A stretch of DNA of 64,000 bases, taken from Pelodera strongyloides. Its lineage: Eukaryota; Nematoda; Chromadorea; Rhabditida; Rhabditidae. The position numbers were made by a program, and so were the translations under genes. Where the stretch lies: assembly GCA_036852015.1 (NCBI GenBank), contig JAANDG010000053.1, positions 248,001 through 312,000 on the forward strand. Direction: 5' to 3'. Shown here one piece after another: positions 55,155 to 64,000 of this stretch (positions are counted from its first letter, which is position 1; each line of letters starts with the position of its first letter). The notes beneath the pieces are model-generated. The model searched no databases. It saw only the letters and a program-made list of their open reading frames with translations, and was not told the origin of the DNA.

Positions 55155-58100
55155 ATGCCTGGTGGCAACGCATTTACCAGGGGTCTTTCCAGGCTTTCAC
55201 GCCGCAAGAAGAAAGACCGAAGGCTTGAGCCTGCTATTGAAGAACATACTTTAGATCAGGTATAGTCAGTCACCTGCGACCTACAATTATATTAGCCTTC
55301 TTCAACGTGAAACTCCGCGCCATCGCAGCGCACAAAAACAGGGTGCTCTAGATTGCGTGGCGGGGGCGCCAGGGGTGCGCTAACACCACCTGGCGCACCC
55401 GTGGCGCTAGTGGGGCACACCCCTGGTGCACCGCGCCGCGACCAGCGACGGACCCTTATTTTGTGCGCGACGATGGCGCGGAGTTTCACCAATGGGTTTC
55501 AAGGTATCCCATTTCAAAGCGTGTTGCTTCAAAAGGTTGAATATGCAGTTGCTCACAACAAAACAGAATTAAGAAACACCACAGTGAAATCCGCATTTCC
55601 TATGAATTTCGCATGACAATAAGAGCCAGAAAAACCTACGACCTACCGCAGTCATATACAAATGTACAATGGCTGGTGACTGACTGCGGTAGGTCGTAGA
55701 ACAATTTAGAAACCGCGTAAGATTTAACCCTGGCCTCAATGGTTTCTGATAAGTACCAACATTGTGTTTCAAATTTCATCACGGAGAAATAAATAGTGTA
55801 TTTTAAGAATTCTCTTTTAGGTAACTCCTATTCAAGTGGAGCCCGCACGCGATGCTTATGATGAGCAACATAAAAGGTGCGTGTATATATTTATGTCCGT
55901 TTATTGGTTTTCTTTTGTTTGAACAATTTAAAATTTTATATTGAGTGGAAGTGAGTCTATAATACAGCAAGAATACCGTAGATGAATTATGAGAATTAAT
56001 GCGTTCTTTCTAAAATGCAGCCAGCTACCGCGGAAAGGCATTTATTCACATCAATTGATCGATAGATGTGTCACTGTCTCGGTACCCTCTTCCTATCCGG
56101 ATATCTCTCGTGGGCACACGTTTCTCAGCGTCCTCTCTCTTTCTACACTCTCTCGTATCTGAATGTCCTCAAAAATCTTCGCGCGAGCCTCAAGTGAATA
56201 TGTTTGCTCTTGTCTTCTTTTATTAGTATTCGTTTTGTTTTATGTTTACTTACTAGCGAATGTTGGAGGGTTTGTAACGGTTGCGTTAGTTTGTGGCTCG
56301 ATCTCTTGAGAAACCTTCACTTTGCTGATTGCTGTTCGGAATATGAATACTTTATTCAGTGTACACCGAAGTAAAGCGGAAGACAAAAAAAAAACGACAA
56401 TAATAATATAACAACAACAACAACAAAACAAATAACAATGAGAATAACAAAGCGCATATAACAAGCGACAAAAACTATGTACAACAAAGGAATGAAGGTA
56501 CATATGAATAATTAAGGGTGAATGTTTCTATTTGCTACTTCATAAAGCTCGATTAGATCAAGCTCGTCAATGCGGGTTTTAAACGAATCAACGGAACTCG
56601 AAAGAACAATACTATCAGGAAGTAGGTTCCACAAACGAGTGGCCCTGTGCTTAAACGAGAACAGAGACTGGGTAAGTTTAACAGAATCCTGAATAAGAGT
56701 TAAAGAGTTACCATTTCGACGTGGTCTGTGATTCACCTGAAACATGTTTGCCAAAACCGGATGTGCATTATAACCTCGGACAATTTTAAAACATTCAATG
56801 AGATCGAACAAAATTCTACGATGATGGAGAGATTTGAGACCAAAAACAACAAGACGTTCAGAATAGGAAAACGAGTTATAATAGTCATTGTCAATTCTAC
56901 GAAGCACACGTTTAGTAAAACGCCGCTGTACCTTTTCAATAGCGTCAATCTCACTTTTCAGGTACGGCGACCAAACGGAGGTTGCATACTCAAGCAGGGG
57001 CCTACAATAAGTAACATAAGCTTTACGATAAACATCAATGCTATGATGACAAATAGGAGCGAAGTATACGATTTGCACAACAAGAAGAAGTACTAATTCT
57101 TTGCTTAATATGAGCCTTAAAACATAAATCCGGAGAAAACAAAACACCAAGATCACGAACGACATCAGTTACTGGTGGAATGAGGGTATTATTTAAACGA
57201 AGAGGAAAAGAGTGGTGGGTCTTAGTAGTCACAGAAAAATGTTGACACTTTGGCTCAGAAATGGTCATTTTCCATATCTCAGCCCAACTGGAAATATTGC
57301 CAAGTTCTTTTTGAAAAGCATTCCAGGCAGGCCAGGGCCCTAGTTTTGGCATAACACGAGAAATCTTAACATCATCCGCGTACATAACAATGGAGCTATC
57401 TCCAAGAGAGCAATCGTCAATGTCATTAATAAAAATTAAGAAAAGCAACGGGCCTAAAACACTACCCTGAGGTACTCCACTGGAGCAAGGCTTGATAGAA
57501 GACAAAGTATTCTGGTATCTAACCTGAAAGGTACGGTTTGCAAGATAAGAACTAATCCAATTAAGCATTATGTCAGAAACTCCATAATTCTTAAGCTTAT
57601 GTAAGAGAAAACGGTGGTTAACAACATCAAACGCCTTAGCAAAATCAATATAAACACATTCCAAATTATCATCGGATTCTTTAGCAGAGAGCCATTCATA
57701 TAAGCATAAAAGAAGTTGCGAAGTTGTATTACGGCCTTTTAGAAAGCCAAATTGATTAAGAGACAAAAAACCGTTAACAGACATGTGGTACGTTAATTTA
57801 TGCTTAACTACCAATTCAAATAATTCACAAAATGAGGAGGTGAGAGAAATTGGCCGGTAGTTAAGGATGGACGTGCGAGGTGGTTTTTTGGAAAGGGGTG
57901 AAACAATCGCATGTCGCCATTCCTTAGGAACCTTCCCAGTTAAAAACGATTTGTTAAAAAATTTACACAACAAGGGCATTAAAACTACTTTAAGCTGTTT
58001 TATAACAAAAGAAGAAATCCCTTCAGGAGTAAAAGATTTCTTGGGGCTCAAGTTTTTCATTGCATTCTCAACAGAGGACAGAGTGAACAATTCATCTTCA

Positions 58101-61100
58101 AATGGAACGGAAACATCTTTTGGGGAGAGAAAAGGTAGGGGACAATCATCATCAGATAAATAAACAGAATGGAAATAAGTGGCGAATGAATCAGCAATAC
58201 TAGATTCCTTGGTGAGAAACTCACCTTTCGTACACGGATCTTCAAATCTCCTCGATATGGCCTGCGGATCCTTCGTCTTGGAATTGAGATACGCGTAAAA
58301 GCGTTTAGGGTCATTAGAAAAAACAGCTCTACGTTCAATATTAGCTTCAAATTTCTTACACAACGAGCGATAACGCTTATCAGAATACTCAAAATTTTCT
58401 TGGCCACCAGGTTCATCAATTTGCACAAGAGCTACTTCAGCACGTTCTTTTGCTCTTTCAATATGAGCAGGGACATAAGGCTTACTAGAAACTAATGCAT
58501 TCGAAGAGGGAAGAGAACTATCAAGAGCAGATTTAATAATACCAATCAACAAATCATAATCATCCTGAATGGACGTAAAGGGCGAACAGAAACGGAGAAA
58601 AATCAGAAGAGGCGATAATAGACATAGCTTTTTCAAAATCGGCCGAGGAATAGTTTACACAGTTACCGGTTTTGGACACAGGTGGAATTTCGAGAATCAG
58701 GTTGCAGACCACGCCGTAATGGTCGCTTCCGCCAACGGGAGGGACAATATGGACATCACCTACAATGTCGAGCGAATCTGAAAGTACAACATCTAAAATA
58801 TTGTCATTTCTGGTAAACGACGGAGATAAATTTAGAAAATGAAGGCAATTGTAAATCACAAAATCTTCAAAAGAGGAACAAAATGTACCAGTAAAATCAA
58901 GCGAACCGTCTTGTGAACAACGTACAGAAAAATTCCAATCACCTATTAGCACATTCGAATCCCTATCCAACAAATATTTTTCTAGAAAATCAAAGAAAGA
59001 AACAGTTTGAGAGGAATTACAGCTAGGGGGCCTGTAGCAAAGAAATAAACGCATAACATCAGAAGAACCGTGTAGGTCAACAATGCAAATATTAACATTT
59101 TCAACAGTACCAACAAAAACTTCAACAGTGGGAACATTTCTATCAATGAAAAGAGCACAACCACCACCAGTTCGGTCATTACGATCACAACGATAAACAG
59201 TGTACAAATTAGATGGGTCAAGAATGGCAGAAGTATCATCCGAAGAGAGCCAAGACTCAGAGATTCCAATGACAGAATACTGCTTAGTTCGAGTCATAGT
59301 CTGAATAACATGCAAACGATTATGCCTACGAGAAAGAGCAGAATGTGCGTTAAAAGAAATACACGAAAGATTCTTATTAACAGAACTACCTAGGTTGTGG
59401 TGTTGGCTTGCTGTGCCCCAAAAACCGGGTCCGGACGAGTGTCCGGACGCAATTTTTTGGACACATGAGGGAACCTACTAGGGGTCTCCGAAGAGAGAAG
59501 ATCCCTTTTTTGTTGTGGCCGAGAAACTACATCAGCATTAAAAGTGTAAGGCTGGGTGGGGGGAAGAGGAGAGGGAAGAATTTTAGACAGGAGAGGGGTT
59601 TTACATACGCTGACCGCAACTGACGGTGAGTCGACGACCATGGCGTCATTGTCATCTCGTCGGGCGGGAACATCAGAGACCGTCACGGGCACGATCGCGG
59701 GAGCAGACACAGGCACTTGCACGGAGTGGCGAGGCACGGATCGACGAACTGGGTGTTGGCGGGGAGGATTTGGAATGGGGTTGGCAACAGCGGGAGCGGG
59801 GCGAGCCCTTGCGGATGTACAGGAACCGAAGGTAAAAAGGAGCAGTCAGCAGAGAGTCCAACTGGTAACAAGAGACGAGGTCCTTGGCCTGGTGCGACGA
59901 ATGGAATTGGACTTTTACAGCTCTTGGGCGGTGAGGAGAGGGGCGGCCCATACGATAGCTGTCCAAAATGAGTCCGTCCAAACCATAAAAGGCCAGAATT
60001 TCTTCCAAGAGCATACGATCATGCTCTCTACGAACTTTAGAAGTGACATCAGGGTGTTTGGCAAGTTCGGGTAGGCCATAAATAATTACCGAATTATTAG
60101 GTATATAGGTACCTTCAAAACGGTCCACAGGTGGCATCGGTCTTCGAAACTGAGGGGGTGGCACTGGCATTGGATGGGCGGGGTGACGGACATTCAAATC
60201 CATCAGCGGCTTCTTCTTCCTTTCCTCCATCTTCCATTCCAATCCTCCCACGTCCTCCAAGCATTCACTGAGCACACGGTACCTGCTCAAACTTGGGTAA
60301 TTAAACCTGGGTAATAGATATTGCAAGGCTATCAAACTTGGGTAATAGATATTGCAAGGCTATCAAATTAAATTCCTTTTTTTCCATTTACGAACTGAAT
60401 AGTTGTTATTCTTTTATATTGTAAGGTGAGTATTCTCACTCACAACCCTTATGGCGCATAGCTGGTAGTTCCAGTTCGAGTTCTGCTTTGATTATCAGGT
60501 TAATTTCTTGTTGTAAGCTATAATATTTTCCGTTTCTATTTTCGTACTTTGCAGAGATTTATATAGCTGACTGTAGTAGCCTCAGAATTGTTTGGGGCTT
60601 TGTACTGACGACCCACCCATGGGCCCTTTTGTTGCCTAAGGCTAAGGGAGATGCTTTTCCTGCCCCCCAACATGATTAGCCTTTTCAAAAGGAAGCATAA
60701 CAAAGCCCCTCTAAATACGCCACAACGTCTGTGTTATTTAGTTTAGATATGCGTACAAGCAGCGCTTTCCGATTAATCCGAGTATAACATAACACTTTAG
60801 CGAGAAAGAAAATAAAGTTTAATCTCCTACCCTGTGGGGAATCCATTTATTTGAATGATCTTTTGTGAGGCGAATGCGTTTTAATACATCTATGACGTTT
60901 AAGCAATGAGAACAGGCGTATTCTTCACACCAATCAAGGTTTTTGGTCTGTGCCGCTGGAAGTAGTAGATTGTGGATCTATTGTATCGACGACTAACGAT
61001 ACGCAGTTTTCAACCAAATACAAATTTGCATAGCCTATGCCCTCTGAGTCTCAAAAAATGGGTCCATTTTTGCTCCATTAAGACTCGACCTCTGATTGTG

Positions 61101-63645
61101 AGTGATGAGTGCGAATGGGTTTTGAACCAGCCAGAACCATATCCAACAAGATGTGTTAGATATGATTACGGTACTATGACTGGTTGTTTCGTTTCACACA
61201 CATTCTTGTGACCCATATATTACTGTTCCCGCCACTTAGTTATATCGGTTTATTGGTTTATAGCATCTTATTCATTCTTTAAGCAGCGATTTGTCAAAGC
61301 TGGAGATGAGGTGTTATTTATATTTGTCAGGCGCTTGTCATGCCTGAAAATAATTGGATTTTGTGTAATCGATGGCATAGCTAGCTGGTCAGTAATATGT
61401 TAGTATGGAACGCATATTGTTATTGTCGAGCCAGTCGAGCATAGTCTTTTCTACTTTACTTTGCTATGATAACAAGATTTTATCTCCTTTGCATTTTTCT
61501 CAAATTTTCTAATCGTAGAGCACTGTTCTCTTTATTTTGGTAACTTATTATCATTAATTTCAATTTCTTGTATTTAGGACCCTACTGTCGCGAAGTATGG
61601 ATCGTCTCAGACGTTCTATACGCAAATCGTTGGGCCGACGTAAAAGTCCCGAACGACCACTGGGCGAGCTTGTAGGGTTGGTTTATTATTATTAATTAGT
61701 CTATTGGTACCTTCACACTTCCCCTAGGTTTGACTTACGTAATCGATCGCCGATTCAACGAAAGAAAATCCGAAGTTTACAGTTAAGTGAAATTCCTGCT
61801 ATTCTATTTATATGTGTGAATAAAGTAGTTATATAATGATACGGGCTAACCTTACACCTAACTTTTCAAATTTTCAACTATAATTATGCGACGATGCCCA
61901 TAGAGTCGATTTTATATCGTAATGCACTTACGTGTAATATGGACCCTGTATTGTTGAACATTGTAAAAGTGTTGTCGTGCCATATTTTGTAAATGTTACT
62001 GTGAATTGTGAAGTATTGCGGTCTCCGTGGTCAATGTTCAAGTTCGTTGACTATTTGTCTTATCTAATTTGTAATTTCTAGTTCAACCAGCGGGGGTCGT
62101 ACGGAAGTTTGGCATCCAGCAGACGACAGCGCTGTGCGAGCTGGAATGTGTAGTTTTGCTGTAAAGGTATGCGTAACATAACTACTAACATAACTACCTT
62201 TAATTTCTACAACTTACTCTAAGAATACCCGTTTTTTAGTGTACCGTGTTCCTCATATTTTTACATTTTATCGCTTTTATTTCTATTATGTCAAACACTA
62301 GTGCTGGCTGGCAAAGCTGGCGTGTGGCATAGCTCAAGCAACTTATATTTCCGCGGTTGCTTTGCAGTTGCGGAATGTGTTGTTATAACGTAGGCCAATC
62401 TTGAAGTCTTTTTGTTTTGTTTCTTGTTGTTATTATTATGTGCGGTGCCGGTGCCAAAATCCTTTAATTTTAGTACCTGGGTTCCGTCGAAGTATTTGAG
62501 TCCAGGGGCATGCAGGTGTGCGAAGGAGCTTTAAAATTATTACGGGTAAGCTATTCGTTGTTTTCTTTTTTTTGTTCACTTCCTCATTTGTTTACGTTTG
62601 TTTATAATAAGGACTGCTTCCCGAATTCCCGAGATATTTACTACTACTGGTCACATTACTTTATACATAAAGGTTTATTGGCATTACCATGGGTAAGTTT
62701 ATTTAATGTCGTTGGATTGGAAGGGGAGGAGGCAGAAGTTTTTTTTAGAGTTTCGGTTCTCATTGAACATAGCTGAAATGCTGAATTACTGACTAAATAT
62801 TAAATGAGCACCTTATTCCACTCCAGGCATGCAGTAGCTGACACATGCATGAACAAGAAAAAGACGGAGTGATTATTATAGGCGCAGCGACGACGACCGG
62901 TCAAAGCTGTTCTTTACGTATCCGGAGATGGATTACGGGTCGTAGATCAGGAAAATAATCGCGGTCTTCTCGTCGACCAGACAATTGAGAAGGTGAGTCT
63001 TTTATTACTTTATTTCCTAATTTATTGATTGATTTCTGAATTATTAGTTAAATAAACTCCGTGCAGTAATTAAATATTAAATACTAAACTTGTAAAAGAG
63101 GCTTTTAGTGTAGTATGGTTGGGCAGTTTTCTAGAAAGACAAAGACTTGGTTTTATGTTGTTGTATTATAGTTCTCATGTTTCTTATGTAAATAAACTTC
63201 ATCGGCATGGGGTTTTCGAACAAGCAAATAGCAAAGTCGTGTTTCATGAACAAAAAGTTTACAGTCACTTGAAACATTAGAATACCAGACGGCTATCGCC
63301 GCCTGAGGCGACTTTCAATGTTTAATATGCAGGAACAGTAAGCACACTTGTGTGAAACGTTTGTAGCTATTTCGCTTGCTCAACACAACACTGGGCTCCG
63401 GCTCTCATTTTATAGCCTTCAGATATTCTAATTTTCGTTTCGTTCACACAAACAAAAAGTAAACTCTTCTCCTTTATATAATAAGATTTATTTTAATACT
63501 TTTAATATTTATACAAGTAAATAAAAATTGTCAGGTGTCCTTTTGTGCTCCCGACCGGAACAATGACCGTGGATTCGCTTACATTTGTAGAGATGGCGCG
63601 ACACGTCGCTGGATGTGTCATGGCTTTCATGCCGCTAAGGAGCCG
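55155..63645 (+). CDS. num-1: Numb orthologue, N-terminal part (PTB domain), 3' exons off-window
   Basis: Numb is an endocytic adaptor that limits Notch signalling and marks asymmetric divisions at the cell cortex. Exons: 55155-55259, 55821-55876, 61578-61676, 62082-62166, 62474-62545, 62882-62992, 63535-63645; 213 residues, open at the edge. Residues 61 on read [16 protein letters not shown], the basic membrane-binding start typical of Numb. The PTB domain then begins: [87 protein letters not shown]; its last strand and helix lie outside. Two start sites are possible: ATG 55155, 9 bases after an acceptor, or Met61 in exon 3. Numb genes with two N-termini are known from flies. Exon 3 must end at GG|GTTGGT to keep phase. 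Intron 2 (5.7 kb) contains an antisense LINE. Confidence 0.93.
55307..55489. repeat. GC-rich inverted-repeat element in num-1 intron 1
   Basis: GTGAAACTCCGCGCCATCG and its inverse CGATGGCGCGGAGTTTCAC bound the element, and the repeat continues inward to GCGCACAAAA/TTTTGTGCGC. The core is GC-rich (GCGCCAGGGGTGCGC). I see no clear target duplication. Confidence 0.85.
55637..55698. repeat. 62-bp hairpin with perfect 18-bp ends
   Basis: TACGACCTACCGCAGTCA at 55637-55654 is exactly inverted at 55681-55698, with a 26-base loop. A related CTGCGACCTACA occurs at about 55274. Confidence 0.85.
56512..57165 (-). pseudogene. LINE ORF2 C-terminal segment
   Basis: The frame contains [18 protein letters not shown] and [13 protein letters not shown], the conserved segment after the reverse transcriptase in APE-type LINEs, then [19 protein letters not shown] and a final [10 protein letters not shown]. 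It continues the upstream reverse transcriptase after a frame break near 57.05-57.1 kb. The first residues of the open frame (before RKAYVTYC) belong to the wrong frame. Confidence 0.85.
57041..58636 (-). pseudogene. LINE reverse transcriptase segment of ORF2
   Basis: The 531-codon frame carries the RT blocks in order: [91 protein letters not shown] (catalytic YxDD) and LGVLFSPDL. There is no long deletion in the RT itself. The frame is broken from the endonuclease at about 58.6 kb and from the C-terminal tail at about 57.1 kb. Codons before about 58570 are probably out of frame. Confidence 0.92.
58560..59400 (-). pseudogene. LINE APE endonuclease segment of ORF2
   Basis: Open from about 59400 without a Met at its true start: [14 protein letters not shown], then [11 protein letters not shown] (metal-binding Glu), [35 protein letters not shown] and GSDHYGVVC (catalytic Asp-His). 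This is the order of AP-endonuclease domains in LINEs. The frame leaves the following RT domain at about 58.6 kb. Confidence 0.88.
59390..60335 (-). pseudogene. LINE ORF1, frame-shifted
   Basis: The first part (60335-59673) has an RRM-like nucleic-acid-binding layout: [42 protein letters not shown]. The reading then moves to another frame around 59.75 kb and continues as a Ser/Pro-rich tail (59737-59390). No CCHC knuckle is visible. It is the likely RNA-binding chaperone of the element, now broken. Confidence 0.65.
60336..61577. other. num-1 intron 2, remainder
   Basis: Next to the LINE a short stretch (about 60297-60325) is repeated at 60328-60365 (CAAACTTGGGTAATAGATAT), which could be a target-side duplication or a promoter repeat of the LINE. 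The rest is AT-rich with no exon seen. Confidence 0.4.
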
Positions 63646-63675
63646 GTGCGTTAGTTCTCTCTTCCCAAATTAGTC

Positions 63676-63852
63676 TTAAAGCGGCATAACAGGCTGTTTG
63701 TGAAACTGTTGGACTGTTGGACAACTGCATTATCATGTATTAAATGAAAATTTATGTGTAAACAGACCACAATTTCCATATAATACAATGTTATACACAT
63801 ATAATACAAACCTCAGTTTCGAAAACCGTATGTTTACGTTATACCACTTTAA
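63676..63852. repeat. Family B element, complete copy
   Basis: The element runs from TTAAAGCGGCATAACAGGCT to its rough inverse ACGTTATACCACTTTAA, 177 bp. Inside are TTGGACAACTGCATTATCAT and CATATAATAC repeats. It starts 30 bases after the num-1 exon 7 donor. Confidence 0.8.
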
Positions 63853-64000
63853 GTCTCAATTTAATTCAGTAATTGATCTGAATTCTTCGTGAGTCTCGAC
63901 CAGGGAATAAATTAGGTCCGCATCTCAAAATTTTAGGGAGGTCGGGAGGTGATTTAGACTAATTTGCATATAATGCATTACGGATCGGGAGGTGATTTAG

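Larger units (their letters stand above)
56345..60335 (-). mobile_element. Damaged APE-type LINE (CR1/L2/Jockey-like)
   Basis: On the minus strand the order is ORF1 (60335 to about 59390), APE endonuclease (about 59400-58560), reverse transcriptase (58636-57041) and a C-terminal tail (57165-56512). After the last stop comes an AT-rich tail with TTGTTGTTGTT and TTATTATT runs to about 56345. At least three reading-frame breaks separate the parts (about 59.7, 58.6 and 57.1 kb), so it is inactive. It lies antisense to num-1 inside intron 2. The class call rests on APE plus RT without RNase H; I cannot choose between CR1, L2 and Jockey. Confidence 0.88.

Noticed and set aside
57867..59623. Plus-strand open frames across the LINE
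   Set aside because: They are antisense shadows of the minus-strand endonuclease, reverse transcriptase and ORF1.
61728..61840. Possible alternative num-1 exon [18 protein letters not shown] after acceptor TTCCCCTAG
   Set aside because: Entry phase fits exon 3, but there is no donor in the phase needed for exon 4 before the stop, so it cannot be a cassette exon.
1..64000. CRISPR arrays, rRNA genes, bacterial operons or insertion sequences
   Set aside because: None seen. The repeats are eukaryotic minisatellites, SINE/LINE pieces and inverted-repeat DNA transposons.

Overview
This is a window of an animal nuclear genome, most likely a nematode. All genes are split by many introns with TTTTCAG-type acceptors, several start codons lie 5-13 bases after a strong acceptor (as expected for spliced-leader trans-splicing), and one gene encodes DB modules, a family I know only from nematodes. 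The sequence is AT-rich, full of GA/CT microsatellites and very rich in small inverted-repeat transposons. I cannot name the species. There is no rRNA, CRISPR or bacterial sequence.

Layout. 96-3008 (+): the 3' two thirds of a glycoside-hydrolase-37 trehalase with a C-terminal hydrophobic anchor. 3.1-19.8 kb: no convincing gene; repeats, microsatellites, tRNA-derived modules and one weak signal-peptide exon. 19826-22432 (+): a Ly6/uPAR-type protein with ten cysteines and a GPI-like tail. 24019-25485 (-): a secreted EB/DB-module protein. 26-35 kb: minisatellites, a 480-bp hairpin, a GC-rich tRNA-bearing repeat and a puzzling set of splice-flanked blocks (28.5-31.2 kb). 35854-40704 and 41872-48471 (+): two tandem paralogous SLC7/LAT-type amino acid transporters with 13 exons each and identical intron positions and phases. 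48966-50074 (-): a small single-pass membrane protein of unknown family. 50.2-51.1 kb: a GC-rich foldback element carrying two facing tRNA-Leu-like modules. 55155 to the right edge (+): the 5' part of a Numb orthologue (num-1), with a damaged APE-type LINE (56.3-60.3 kb) lying antisense in its second intron.

The genes do not form an obvious pathway; apart from the transporter pair (local duplication) the neighbourhood looks incidental. Exon models were built by hand from splice sites, reading-frame phase and protein-family knowledge; the seven main gene models close in phase at every junction inside the window. Function names rest on remembered family motifs, not on searches.

The most unusual signal is in the transposons. 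At least six unrelated-looking families of short inverted-repeat elements share TTAA-flanked ends (TTAAAGsG...CsCTTTAA). In four genes they sit repeatedly within about 10-35 bases after a 5' splice site, and one appears to supply the stop codon of the first transporter.
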